In this document: one piece after another, positions 43,036 through 52,034 of the stretch
How the letters are laid out: each line of letters starts with the position of its first letter
How positions within the stretch are numbered: position 1 is the first letter of the stretch
Assembly: GCA_903934295.1 (NCBI GenBank)
Contig: CAIZNI010000020.1
Coordinates: 248,001-312,000 of the forward strand
DNA length: 64,000 nucleotides
Direction of reading: 5' to 3'
DNA from: an uncultured beta proteobacterium
GTDB taxonomy: Bacteria > Pseudomonadota > Gammaproteobacteria > Burkholderiales > Burkholderiaceae_E
Notes under the pieces: model-generated
Seen by the model: the letters and a program-made list of their open reading frames with translations, nothing else
Database searches by the model: none
What the model was told of the DNA's origin: nothing
Translations under genes and position numbers: made by a program

Positions 43036-44763
43036 ATGAGCATGCCCGACCCCGCCGCCAAATACCGAGCCTTTCCGCCGGTTGCCCTGGCCGACCGCAC
43101 CTGGCCCAACCGCACCATCACCGCCGCGCCGATCTGGTGCAGCGTCGACCTGCGCGACGGCAACCAGGCGCTGATCGAGCCCATGGACGGCGAGCGCAAG
43201 CTGGCGATGTTCAAGCACCTGGTCAAGCTGGGCTACAAGGAGATCGAGGTCGGCTTCCCCGCTGCCTCGCAGACCGACTTCGACTTCGTGCGCAAGCTGA
43301 TCGACGAGAACCTGATCCCGGACGACGTGACGCCGCAGGTGCTGGTGCAGGCGCGCGAGGAACTGATCGAGCGGACCTTCGAATCGCTGGCGGGGGCCAA
43401 GCGGGCGATCGTGCATCTGTACAACTCGACCTCGACCGCACAGCGCCGGGTGGTCTTCTGCCTGGATCGCGACGGGGTCAAGGACATCGCGGTGCAGGGC
43501 GCGAAGTGGGTGGCGCAATGCGCGGCCCGGTATCCGGCCACCGACTGGCATTTCGAGTACTCGCCCGAGAGCTTCACCGGCACCGAGCTCGATTACGCGA
43601 AGGAAGTCTGCGACGCGGTGGGCGACATCCTCAAGCCCACGCCGGCGCACAAGATGATCGTCAACCTGCCGGCGACCGTCGAGCACAGCTCGCCCAACGT
43701 CTATGCCGACATGATCGAATGGATGCACCGTCACCTGAAGTACCGCGACTCGATCGTGCTGTCGGTGCATCCGCACAACGACCGCGGCTGCGGCGTGGCG
43801 GCGGCCGAGCTGGCGGTGATGGCCGGTGCCGACCGGGTGGAAGGCTGCCTGTTCGGCAACGGTGAGCGCACCGGCAACGTCTGCCTGGTGACGCTGGCGA
43901 TGAACCTGTACACACAGGGCGTGGATCCGGGCATCGACTTCTCGGACATCAACGAGTCGATCCGGGTGTCCGAGTACTGCACCCAGCTGCCGGTGCACCC
44001 GCGCCACCCCTACGGCGGCGAACTGGTGTTCACCGCGTTCTCGGGATCCCACCAGGATGCGATCAAGAAAGGGCTGGCGGCCCGCAAGGTCGAAGGCGGC
44101 TTCTGGGATGTGCCGTATCTGCCGATCGACCCGTCGGATCTGGGCCGCACCTATGACGCGATCATCCGGGTCAACAGCCAGTCGGGCAAAGGCGGCGTGG
44201 CCTACCTGCTCGAGCGCGACCACGGCCTGAACCTGCCGCGCCTGCTGCAGGTCGAGTTCAGCCAGGTGATTCAGGGCATTACCGACACCACCGGCAAGGA
44301 AGTGAGTTCGACCGACATCCGCGATGCCTTCGACCGGACCTATCTGGAGGGCAACGGACCGCTGCGCTACGAGGACCATTCGCTCACCCACTCGCGCGGC
44401 CAGTCGGATGCCGAGCGGATCGACGCATCGCTGCTGTTCGACGACCAGCCGCTGCTGGTGAGCGGCGCGGGCAACGGCCCGGTGGACGCGATGATGCGGG
44501 GCCTGAAGAAGGCGCTCAACATCGACGCCCAGGTCATGAGCTACGCGGAACACTCGCTGTCGACCGGCGAGGACTCCAGAGCGGTGGCCTATGTGCAGGT
44601 GAAGTTCGGGTGGGACCAGAGCGCCTATGGGGTGGGCGTCCACGAGAACATCGTGACCGCGGCGCTCAAGGCGATCCTGTCGGCGGTGAACCGCGGCATC
44701 GCACTGGGCATGATCCAGGCGCATCCCGAACCCGCCCAGCCGAAGGTCGCCAACCTTCGGTGA
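43036..44763 (+). CDS. leuA: 2-Isopropylmalate synthase, long form
   Basis: First committed step of leucine synthesis: 2-oxoisovalerate + acetyl-CoA gives 2-isopropylmalate. The protein of 575 aa begins [19 protein letters not shown]. The catalytic TIM barrel has [16 protein letters not shown] (metal-binding DGNQ) and [28 protein letters not shown]. The C-terminal LeuA dimer/regulatory domain follows ([33 protein letters not shown]) and senses leucine. ATG at 43036; a second ATG two codons on is also possible. The leader peptide upstream predicts control by leucine supply, in addition to feedback inhibition. Confidence 0.95.
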   Translation: MSMPDPAAKYRAFPPVALADRTWPNRTITAAPIWCSVDLRDGNQALIEPMDGERKLAMFKHLVKLGYKEIEVGFPAASQTDFDFVRKLIDENLIPDDVTPQVLVQAREELIERTFESLAGAKRAIVHLYNSTSTAQRRVVFCLDRDGVKDIAVQGAKWVAQCAARYPATDWHFEYSPESFTGTELDYAKEVCDAVGDILKPTPAHKMIVNLPATVEHSSPNVYADMIEWMHRHLKYRDSIVLSVHPHNDRGCGVAAAELAVMAGADRVEGCLFGNGERTGNVCLVTLAMNLYTQGVDPGIDFSDINESIRVSEYCTQLPVHPRHPYGGELVFTAFSGSHQDAIKKGLAARKVEGGFWDVPYLPIDPSDLGRTYDAIIRVNSQSGKGGVAYLLERDHGLNLPRLLQVEFSQVIQGITDTTGKEVSSTDIRDAFDRTYLEGNGPLRYEDHSLTHSRGQSDAERIDASLLFDDQPLLVSGAGNGPVDAMMRGLKKALNIDAQVMSYAEHSLSTGEDSRAVAYVQVKFGWDQSAYGVGVHENIVTAALKAILSAVNRGIALGMIQAHPEPAQPKVANLR

Positions 44764-44768
44764 ACCGG

Positions 44769-44786
44769 CAGCGCCGGCGGGCGCTG
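44769..44786. terminator. Hairpin between convergent leuA and aldo/keto reductase
   Basis: CAGCGCC (44769-44775) and GGCGCTG (44780-44786) are perfect with a 4-base loop, 6 bases after the leuA stop. The stretch between the two convergent genes is rich in such GC repeats. No T-run follows, so its strength as a terminator is uncertain. Confidence 0.4.
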
Positions 44787-44834
44787 CTGCACCGGCCAGC
44801 GCTGCGGCGCTGAGGGCGGCGTCCCGTCTGGCGC

Positions 44835-45812
44835 TCAGGCGCTGGCGGCGTCCAGTTCGGCGACCGTGGCCGCGTCCAGCACCAGGTGCATGCCGGCCAG
44901 CAGGTCCTTCAGCTGCTCGACGGTCGTCGCGCTGGCGATCGGGGCGGCCATCGCCGGCCGATCGCGCAGCCACGCGATGGAGACCGCGGTGGGCGTGCTG
45001 CCCAGCCGCGCCGACACCGCGTCGAGCGCCGCCAGGATCTGCAGCCCGCGCTCATTCAGATAGGCCCCGGCGCGGGCCGCGCGCGCCCGCCCCTGCAGGT
45101 CCTCGGGACGACGGTACTTGCCCGAGAGAAAGCCCGCCGCCAGCGAGAAATACGGAATGACGGACACGCCCTGCGCGACGCACAGCGGCTGGAGTTCGGC
45201 CTCGAACCCCGTCCGGTCGGCCAGGTTGTAGAGCGGCTGCAGGGTTTCATAGCGCGGCAGCCCCAGCCGTGCCGACACCGCCAGGGCCTCGCCCAGACGG
45301 GCGGCGCTGTGGTTCGAGGCACCGATCGCCCGTACCTTGCCCTCGCGGATCAGGTCGGCGAAGGTGCCCAGCGTGTCTTCCAGCGGCGTGTTCGCATCGT
45401 CGACATGGGCCTGATACAGGTCGATGCGATCGATGCCGAGCCGGCGCAACGAGGCGTCGACCGAGCGGCGCAGATGCGCCGGCGCCAGGCCCTTGTTCTC
45501 GCCGCCCATGTCCATCCCGGCCTTGGTGGCGATCAGCACCCGGTCGCGCTTGCCGCTGCGCGCCAGCCAGCGGCCCAGGATCGTCTCGGACTCGCCGCCA
45601 CTGTGGCCCGGCACCCAGCGCGAATAGACGTCCGCGGTGTCGATCAGGTTGCCGCCGGCATCCACGAAGGCGTCGAGCAGTTCGAACGAGCGGGTCTCGT
45701 CGGCCGTCCAGCCGAACACATTGCCGCCGAAGGCCAGCGGGGCGACCCACAGGCCGCTGCGGCCGAGTTCTCGTGTCTGCAGGCCATGATGGCCGGGTTG
45801 CGCTGTCTGCAT
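44835..45812 (-). CDS. Aldo/keto reductase
   Basis: NADPH-dependent carbonyl reductase of 325 aa. The catalytic tetrad is seen as Asp and Tyr in LIDTADVYSRW, Lys in LIATKAGMD, and His in LYQAHVDD. The barrel also has the family's IGASNHSA and a cofactor-binding C-terminal SIAWLRDRPAMAAPIASATTVEQL. It is a single gene convergent with leuA. Substrate unknown. Confidence 0.92.
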   Translation of the reverse strand: MQTAQPGHHGLQTRELGRSGLWVAPLAFGGNVFGWTADETRSFELLDAFVDAGGNLIDTADVYSRWVPGHSGGESETILGRWLARSGKRDRVLIATKAGMDMGGENKGLAPAHLRRSVDASLRRLGIDRIDLYQAHVDDANTPLEDTLGTFADLIREGKVRAIGASNHSAARLGEALAVSARLGLPRYETLQPLYNLADRTGFEAELQPLCVAQGVSVIPYFSLAAGFLSGKYRRPEDLQGRARAARAGAYLNERGLQILAALDAVSARLGSTPTAVSIAWLRDRPAMAAPIASATTVEQLKDLLAGMHLVLDAATVAELDAASA

Positions 45813-45899
45813 GTCGTCCCCCTCGATGGTCGCCGGAGGGACGTTTCTATCAGGAAAGCGGTGGCGCGGGCGCCGGGGTCAGCCGACGGCGTACCGCTT

Positions 45900-46364
45900 T
45901 CAGAGCTGTTCGGGGTTGGTCACCGAGCGCAGCACGACCTGGGCGCGACCGTCGCGCTCGCGGGTGGTCAGCCACCACAGCGCGCCCTTGCGCACGCTCC
46001 ACGGCTGCTCGGTGCCGCCCAGCAGCAGGCTGGCCAGCAGGCCCAGCGTGGGCTGATGACCGACGAGGATGACGGTGCCGGCGCAGCCGGGCGGCCCCTC
46101 CGGCCAGGCGGCTGCCGCCAGGTAGTGGGCAACGTCGGCGCCCGGGGCGAGCTGGCGCTCGATTCGGTACTCGTCGCCCAGCGCGTCGGCGGTCTGGCGG
46201 GTGCGCACGGCCGGACTCACCAGCACCAGCCGGCGTTCGGGCAGGTGCTGATGCAGCCAGTGGGCCATTTTCTCGGCCTGCTTGCGGCCGCGCGCGGTGA
46301 GCTCGCGCGCCAGGTCGGGGTCGCCGTCCTGGGCCTCGGCGTGACGCCACAACAGAAGGTTCAT
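45900..46364 (-). CDS. sixA: Phosphohistidine phosphatase SixA-like
   Basis: Small histidine phosphatase of 154 aa. The catalytic motif LLLWRHAEAQ has the nucleophilic His in RHG/RHA form; LVSPAVRTRQTADAL and ILVGHQPTLGLLASLLLG supply the second Arg and His. SixA removes phosphate from histidine in phosphorelay proteins. The ATG at 46364 is chosen because it puts the RHA motif at residue 6-8. Confidence 0.87.
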   Translation of the reverse strand: MNLLLWRHAEAQDGDPDLARELTARGRKQAEKMAHWLHQHLPERRLVLVSPAVRTRQTADALGDEYRIERQLAPGADVAHYLAAAAWPEGPPGCAGTVILVGHQPTLGLLASLLLGGTEQPWSVRKGALWWLTTRERDGRAQVVLRSVTNPEQL

Positions 46365-46418
46365 CGGGGCTCCGGACGGCAAAACCCGATCATGGCGCAC
46401 CGACATGGCAGGACCGCG

Positions 46419-46706
<288 letters not shown>

Positions 46707-47210
46707 TCAGGCGGCGCGGGCGCGGGCGGCGAGTTTTTCACCCAGCCGCTGGAGCACGATCGGCGACACGAACTGGGCCACCTCGCCGCCCATCATCGCG
46801 ATCTCGCGCACCAGCGTGGCCGACACATGGCGGTATTCGTCGGTGGGCGTCAGGAAAACCGTCTCGCACTCGGGCATCAGCTTGGCATTCATGCCGGCCA
46901 GCTGGAACTCGTAATCGAAATCGGTGACCCCGCGCAGGCCGCGCACCGCCACCCGCGCGCCCTGGTCGCGCAGCAGGTTCACCAGCAGGCCCGAGAAGCG
47001 CACCACCCGGACGTTCGGATAGCAGGCCAGGGCCTCGCGCGCCAGGGCCTCGCGCTCGACCGGCTCGAACAGCGGATTCTTGCCGCGGCTGTCGGCCACC
47101 GCCACCACGATCTCGTCGAACAGGTCGGCTGCGCGGCGCACGATTTCCTCGTGGCCCCGGGTCAGCGGATCGAAGGTGCCGGCATACACCGCGACGACTT
47201 TCTGCTTCAT
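46707..47210 (-). CDS. coaD: Phosphopantetheine adenylyltransferase
   Basis: Makes dephospho-CoA from phosphopantetheine and ATP. The nucleotidyl-transferase motif is AVYAGTFDPLTRGHEEIVRRAADLFD, with TxGH as RGH. VSATLVREIAMMGGEVAQFVSP is the C-terminal motif. The 167-aa length matches the family. The ATG overlaps the rsmD stop by 4 bp. It supplies the substrate of coaE, located 46 kb away in this window. Confidence 0.95.
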   Translation of the reverse strand: MKQKVVAVYAGTFDPLTRGHEEIVRRAADLFDEIVVAVADSRGKNPLFEPVEREALAREALACYPNVRVVRFSGLLVNLLRDQGARVAVRGLRGVTDFDYEFQLAGMNAKLMPECETVFLTPTDEYRHVSATLVREIAMMGGEVAQFVSPIVLQRLGEKLAARARAA

Positions 47211-47857
47211 GGGTTCTCCTGCGGGCCCGCCGGGGCCGAGTCAATTTGCAGCAGATGGTAATGCACCTGCCCGGCCCGGGCCTGCCGCAGGATCGACGCA
47301 CCGGGTCCGCACCAGCGGCGCACGGTGGCCTCGTCGAGCGTTGTCTCGGCTTCGACATAGACCCAGGCCCGGGCGGCCAGCACCGGCGCCAGTGCCGGCA
47401 TCACCGCCGAGAGGGTGTCCTGGTGAAAGGGCGGATCGATGAAGACGAGGTCGGCGCGAACGCCCTGGCTGGCCAGTCGCGCGAGCAGCTGACGCGCATC
47501 GCCGCGCGGCAGGTGCACCCGGTCGGCGGCCTGCAGTCGTTCGATGACGGCCTGCAAGGCGGCGAAGGCGCGCGCATCGGTCTCGGCCAGCCAGACCGCG
47601 GCGGCGCCCCGTGAGGCAGCCTCCAGACCCAGGGCGCCGGTGCCGGCGAACAGGTCGACACAGACCAGGCCGCTCAGGTCATGGCCCAGCCAGTTGAACA
47701 GGGTCTCGCGCACCCGGTCCGGGGTCGGGCGCAGACCGCTGGCCGACGCCACCGGCAGCGGGGTGCGTCGCCAGCGTCCGCCGATGATCCGCACCCGTTG
47801 CGGCGCGCCGGTAGCGGGCACGTCAGGTCGGGCAGGAGGGGGGCGCTTCAGGGGCAT
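47207..47857 (-). CDS. rsmD: 16S rRNA (guanine966-N2)-methyltransferase RsmD
   Basis: SAM-dependent rRNA methyltransferase, 216 aa. IIGGRWRRTPLPV, then RPTPDRVRETLFNWLG mark the family. The SAM site is DLFAGTGALGLEAASRGA, and the catalytic motif is LVFIDPPFHQ. ATG start; it ends in a 4-bp overlap with coaD. It is divergent from ftsY, which is the standard arrangement. Confidence 0.94.
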   Translation of the reverse strand: MPLKRPPPARPDVPATGAPQRVRIIGGRWRRTPLPVASASGLRPTPDRVRETLFNWLGHDLSGLVCVDLFAGTGALGLEAASRGAAAVWLAETDARAFAALQAVIERLQAADRVHLPRGDARQLLARLASQGVRADLVFIDPPFHQDTLSAVMPALAPVLAARAWVYVEAETTLDEATVRRWCGPGASILRQARAGQVHYHLLQIDSAPAGPQENP

Positions 47858-48028
47858 GGCGAGGCAGTGGGCGTTGGAAGGTTAGAATTGTGGACGAAAT
47901 CGCAACCCGTGGTCGAAACCGCGGCCCGGGCCCGGACCGCGCCGATGGCCGGCCCGGGCGCCCGCGGGCGCCGACCCGAAACCTCCCCCCTGACGCCGCG
48001 GCTGCGGCGCCTGCGCACGATCGCCCCC

Positions 48029-49210
48029 ATGTTCGGATTTCTCAGACGCAAGAAAGAACCGCCGCCCGCCGCGCCCACCGACGCGGCGGCTGCGCCGGTC
48101 GCTGACCCGGCGGCGGGGCTGCCGGCGCCGCAGGGGGCGCCGGCGGTCGGGGTGCCGGTGACGGTGGCGGCCGAACCGGCTTCTGCCGCAGCGCCCGCTG
48201 TGGTGGCGCCTGCTGTGGTGGCGCCTGCTGTGTTGGCACCCGCTGTGGTGGCGCCTGCTGCACAGACGCTCCCCGCAGTTGCGCCCCCGCCCGCGCCGGC
48301 CGCCCGGGCCTCCTGGATGTCGCGGCTGCGCCAGGGGCTCGCGCGCACCAGCAGCAACCTCACCAGCCTGTTCACCGGCACCCGCATCGACGAGGCCCTG
48401 TTCGAGGAGCTCGAGACCGCACTGCTGGTGAGCGATGCGGGCGTCGAGACCACGAAATTCCTGCTCGAGGGGCTGCGCGCGCGGGTCCGGGAGCAGCGGC
48501 TCACCGATGGCACCCAGGTCCGCGAGGCGCTGCGCGGGCTGATCACCGGCATCCTCTCGCCGCTGGAGCGGCCGATCGACATCGACCGGGCGGCACCGCT
48601 GGTGGTGATGATCACCGGAGTCAATGGCGCCGGCAAGACCACCTCGATCGGCAAGCTCGCCCACCACCTGCAGCGCGAAGGCAAGACCATTCTGCTGGCG
48701 GCGGGCGACACCTTCCGCGCCGCAGCGCGCGAGCAGCTCGCCGAATGGGGCCTGCGCAACGGCGTGCAGGTGGTGTCGCAACAGGGCGGCGACCCGGCCG
48801 CGGTCGCCTTCGACGCAGTCAGTGCCGGCCGGGCCCGCCAGACCGGAGTGGTGATCATCGACACCGCCGGACGCCTGCCGACCCAGGCACACCTGATGGA
48901 CGAGTTGCGCAAGATCCACCGGGTGCTGGGCAAGTCGATGCCCGGCGCGCCGCATGAATCGCTGCTGGTCCTGGATGGCAACACCGGCCAGAACATGCTG
49001 GCCCAGGTGAAAGCCTTCGATGAGGCGGTCGGCCTGACCGGGCTGATCGTGACCAAGCTCGACGGCACCGCCAAGGGCGGCGCGCTGGTCGCGCTGGCCC
49101 ACACCCGTCGGGATCGGCCGATCCCGGTCTATTTCATCGGGGTCGGCGAAGGCCTGGACGACCTGCAGGCGTTTTCGGCCACAGAGTTCGCCAGCGCACT
49201 GCTCGACTGA
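48029..49210 (+). CDS. ftsY: Signal recognition particle receptor FtsY
   Basis: Docks SRP-ribosome complexes at the membrane, 393 aa. A basic N-terminus (MFGFLRRKKEPPP) leads an Ala/Pro-rich A domain with a tandem AVVAP repeat. The N domain follows (IDEALFEELETALLVSDAGVET). The G domain has GVNGAGKTTSIGKLA, DTFRAAAREQL, VIIDTAGRLPTQ and TKLDGTAKGGALVAL. The ATG at 48029 is the family start; the longer frame upstream is not conserved. It is divergent from rsmD. Confidence 0.96.
   Translation: MFGFLRRKKEPPPAAPTDAAAAPVADPAAGLPAPQGAPAVGVPVTVAAEPASAAAPAVVAPAVVAPAVLAPAVVAPAAQTLPAVAPPPAPAARASWMSRLRQGLARTSSNLTSLFTGTRIDEALFEELETALLVSDAGVETTKFLLEGLRARVREQRLTDGTQVREALRGLITGILSPLERPIDIDRAAPLVVMITGVNGAGKTTSIGKLAHHLQREGKTILLAAGDTFRAAAREQLAEWGLRNGVQVVSQQGGDPAAVAFDAVSAGRARQTGVVIIDTAGRLPTQAHLMDELRKIHRVLGKSMPGAPHESLLVLDGNTGQNMLAQVKAFDEAVGLTGLIVTKLDGTAKGGALVALAHTRRDRPIPVYFIGVGEGLDDLQAFSATEFASALLD
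48197..48256. repeat. 15-bp tandem repeat in the ftsY linker
   Basis: Four units of GCTGTGGTGGCGCCT run in tandem at 48197-48256, the third slightly changed. Each unit is five codons and encodes AVVAP (residues 57-76). It lies in the unstructured A domain, so length variants would be tolerated. Confidence 0.9.
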
Positions 49211-49229
49211 GCCCCGGGGCGCACCGCCC

Positions 49230-50600
49230 TCAGGCGCCGGTCAGGCCCGGGTCGCCAGCCATCGCCAGCACCGCCCCGAACGGTTCATCGGGCAGCAGCC
49301 CGCCTCCGGTGGTCCAGACGACCTGGATCGCGTCGGGCGGCAGCGCCAGCGCCGAGGTCGCCGGCGCCAGCGCGGCGAAGCCAGCCGCCGCCGAGGGCTC
49401 CAGGCGCAGGCCCTGCGCCCGCCAGAGCCGGGCACACCAGTCGAACAGATCGGCATCGCGCACCGTCGCCACCGCGTCGAGCAGCGGCAGCATCTGGCGC
49501 GCGACCAGCATCGAAGCGGTCCCCACCGCCAGCCCGTCGGCGGCGGTGCGGTTGTCCAGGCCGATGTCATAGACGCTGACCGGTCGCGCCAGACCGCTGG
49601 CCAGCTGCACCAGCAGGCAGGGCGACGCCACCGGCTCGACGAAGACCGCAACGACCGCATCGCCGTACAACTGCTTGAGCCCGAAGGCGACACCACCGGG
49701 TGCGCCGCCGACACCGCAGGGCAGATACACCACCAGCGGCCGGGCGGGTGACGGCGCCACCCCCAGGGCCTGCAGCTGGGCGCGCAGGTCGAAGGCCGCG
49801 GTGGCGTACCCCAGGAATAGCTGCGCCGAACTTTCGTCGTCGACGAAATGGCAGTCGGGACGGTGCGCAGACGCCTCGCGGGCCGCCCTGACCGCCCGCG
49901 AGTAGTCGTCGGCGTGCTCGATCACCCGTGCGCCCAGCGCGCGCAGCCGATCCTTCTTCCAGGCCTTGGCGTCATGCGACAGGTGCACCTCGACCTCGAA
50001 ACCCAGCGCCCGGCCCATCACCCCGACGCTGAAGCCCAGGTTGCCGGTGCTGCCCAGCACCAGGGTGAAGCGGCCGAACAGCGCTCTGGCAGCCGGGCCG
50101 GCCAGGCGTTCGTGGCCGGGCGCACCCGGCTGCCCGGGCGCGGCCACATCCTCGAGCAGCCCGTGGTCCAGCGCCAGCCTCTCGGCCAGCACCAGGACCT
50201 CGTAGACGCCGCCCCTGGCCTTGATGCAGCCGGTCACCGGCAGCGCGTCATCGTGTTTGACCAGGACCCGATGCCCTGGCCCGCCTGCCACCCGGGCGGC
50301 GAGTTCGGAAGGCAGCTCGCTCAGCGGCGAGTCGATGCGTCCGGCAGTGGGTCGCAACACCGGGAACAAGGCGGCGAGCAGCGGACCGAACCGCGTCCAG
50401 CGCGCGCGTGCGTCCTCGATGTCGGCCAGGCGAAAGTCGGCCGCCGCCAGTGCCTGCGCGGCCGGCTGGCGCGCCGGATTGCGCCAGACCAGCGGTTCGC
50501 CCCGAGCGACGCCCCCGGGCAGCCCCTGCCACCGATCAGCCACCGCAAGCCCCTCGCGAGGCCGGGATCGGTGGCGTGGCACCGACAGGCTGCCCGCCAT
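49230..50600 (-). CDS. dsdA: D-serine ammonia-lyase (dehydratase)
   Basis: PLP-dependent enzyme that turns D-serine into pyruvate and ammonia. The PLP lysine lies in VTGCIKARGGVYEVL; GSTGNLGFSVGVMGRALG is the phosphate-binding loop; LPCGVGGAPGGVAFGLKQL and VWTTGGGLL are further family motifs. The ATG at 50600 gives 456 aa, near the family's usual size (about 440). A GTG nearer GLPGGVARGEP is also possible. No dsdC regulator is adjacent. Confidence 0.92.
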   Translation of the reverse strand: MAGSLSVPRHRSRPREGLAVADRWQGLPGGVARGEPLVWRNPARQPAAQALAAADFRLADIEDARARWTRFGPLLAALFPVLRPTAGRIDSPLSELPSELAARVAGGPGHRVLVKHDDALPVTGCIKARGGVYEVLVLAERLALDHGLLEDVAAPGQPGAPGHERLAGPAARALFGRFTLVLGSTGNLGFSVGVMGRALGFEVEVHLSHDAKAWKKDRLRALGARVIEHADDYSRAVRAAREASAHRPDCHFVDDESSAQLFLGYATAAFDLRAQLQALGVAPSPARPLVVYLPCGVGGAPGGVAFGLKQLYGDAVVAVFVEPVASPCLLVQLASGLARPVSVYDIGLDNRTAADGLAVGTASMLVARQMLPLLDAVATVRDADLFDWCARLWRAQGLRLEPSAAAGFAALAPATSALALPPDAIQVVWTTGGGLLPDEPFGAVLAMAGDPGLTGA

Positions 50601-50778
50601 CGGCACCCACGATGAGCGTGCGCAGGTCCGCCACGGCGGACCTGCCGTTAGCATCGACCGAGTGGCCCGAGCGGGAAGGCATTCGCATCAAAACCTCTAT
50701 CTGAATCAACTGCTTACAAAATAACCCGATATGTCACCAGCCATCGGCGCCCGCTATCGGTCCGATCGTCAGGATCGA

Positions 50779-50805
50779 TTGGCACTCGCGACACAGGAGT
50801 GCTAA
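50779..50805 (+). promoter_or_regulatory. CIRCE element (HrcA operator) upstream of rpoH
   Basis: TTGGCACTC, nine bases, then GAGTGCTAA (50779-50805) matches the HrcA operator TTAGCACTC-N9-GAGTGCTAA in 17 of 18 arm positions; only the third base differs. It sits 48 bases before the rpoH start. A promoter (-35 TTGGCA, -10 near CTAATC) overlaps it, so HrcA binding would block rpoH transcription. Confidence 0.88.
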
Positions 50806-50852
50806 TCTTGATGCTGTACTGCAACATGCAGTGCCATTTTCAGGAACACACC

Positions 50853-51749
50853 ATGTCCAAACGGAATTCGATCGCTCTTGTCCCCGCCGGCGCCAGCAGC
50901 CTTGCGATGGCCTTGCCAGCCGTCGGGAACCTGGACGCCTACATCTCGGCGGTCAACCGGCTGCCGATGCTCTCGCCCGAGCGTGAAACGGAACTGGCGC
51001 GGCGCTTTCGCGACGATACCGACCTCGCAGCGGCGCGCGAACTGGTGATGTCCCACCTGCGCCTGGTGGTCTCGATCTCGCGCCAGTACCTGGGTTACGG
51101 GCTGCCGCATGCCGACCTCATCCAGGAAGGCAACATCGGCCTGATGAAAGCCGTCAAGCGCTTCGACCCCGAGCGGGGCGTGCGGCTGGTGTCCTTCGCG
51201 ATGCACTGGATCAAGGCCGACATCCACGAGTACATCCTCAAGAACTGGCGGATGGTCAAGGTGGCGACCACCAAGGCCCAGCGCAAGCTCTTCTTCAACC
51301 TGCGCTCGTTTCGCACCGACGCGCACACCCTGAGCGCCGGCGACGTCGAAGCCCTGGCCGCCAAGCTCAACGTGCGCACCAGCGATGTGAAGGAGATGGA
51401 AACCCGGCTCACCGGTCAGGACATGTCGCTCGAACCGCTGTCCGATGACGGCGAGGACGACTACGCACCGATCGCCTATCTGGCCGCCACCAACGCCGAG
51501 CCGACCCAGGTGCTGGAGCGGCGTGAACGCGACCGGCTGCATGGCGATGGCATCGCGCAGGCGCTGGCGGCGCTGGACCCGCGCAGCCGCCGGATCATCG
51601 AAACCCGCTGGCTTCGCGACGACAGCGAGGGCGGCACGCTGACCCTGCACGAACTGGCCGATGAATTCGGCGTGTCGGCCGAACGCATCCGCCAGATCGA
51701 GGTCAAGGCGATGCAGAAAATGAAGGCGGCGCTGGTCGACTACGCGTGA
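50853..51749 (+). CDS. rpoH: Heat-shock sigma factor sigma-32
   Basis: Alternative sigma factor of 298 aa. Region 2 is LVMSHLRLVVSISRQYLGYGLPHADLIQEGNIGLMKAVKRFDPERG. The RpoH box is AQRKLFFNLRSFR, diagnostic of this subgroup. Region 4 is GTLTLHELADEFGVSAERIRQIEVKAMQKM. The ATG at 50853 (SKRNSIALVPAG) has AGGAACA ahead; upstream codons belong to the leader. The CIRCE element implies HrcA control in addition to the usual post-transcriptional control. Confidence 0.96.
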   Translation: MSKRNSIALVPAGASSLAMALPAVGNLDAYISAVNRLPMLSPERETELARRFRDDTDLAAARELVMSHLRLVVSISRQYLGYGLPHADLIQEGNIGLMKAVKRFDPERGVRLVSFAMHWIKADIHEYILKNWRMVKVATTKAQRKLFFNLRSFRTDAHTLSAGDVEALAAKLNVRTSDVKEMETRLTGQDMSLEPLSDDGEDDYAPIAYLAATNAEPTQVLERRERDRLHGDGIAQALAALDPRSRRIIETRWLRDDSEGGTLTLHELADEFGVSAERIRQIEVKAMQKMKAALVDYA

Positions 51750-51758
51750 AAGTCCGTT

Positions 51759-51792
51759 GAAAGGTCAGCCGGCGTGAGCCGACTGACCTTTC
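51759..51792 (+). terminator. Terminator hairpin after rpoH
   Basis: GAAAGGTCAG (51759-51768) and CTGACCTTTC (51783-51792) are a perfect 10-bp stem. Inside it CGGC-GTGA-GCCG adds a 4-bp stem and a GTGA tetraloop. This is a strong hairpin 10 bases after the rpoH stop. The A-rich/T-rich stem ends stand in for a U-tract. Confidence 0.7.
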
Positions 51793-52034
51793 AGAATCGC
51801 AGACCCTGACGGTGGATCGCGCGGCCTGATGTCCCGGCCCGCAGCCAACCCGGCGCTGGTCTGCCCACCGGCCTCCTCTTTGCCGCCCGAACCGACCGGT
51901 CAGGGCGGTTTTTCTTTGGCCGGACGAGGCGCGCCGTCGCCGCGATGGCGGGGCGAAACCGGTCCCCGCGTCGGTCCAGGGCACGGTGGTAACCTTTCGC
52001 GGCGCCGGGCCCCGCCGGCCCGAGGAAAGAACCC

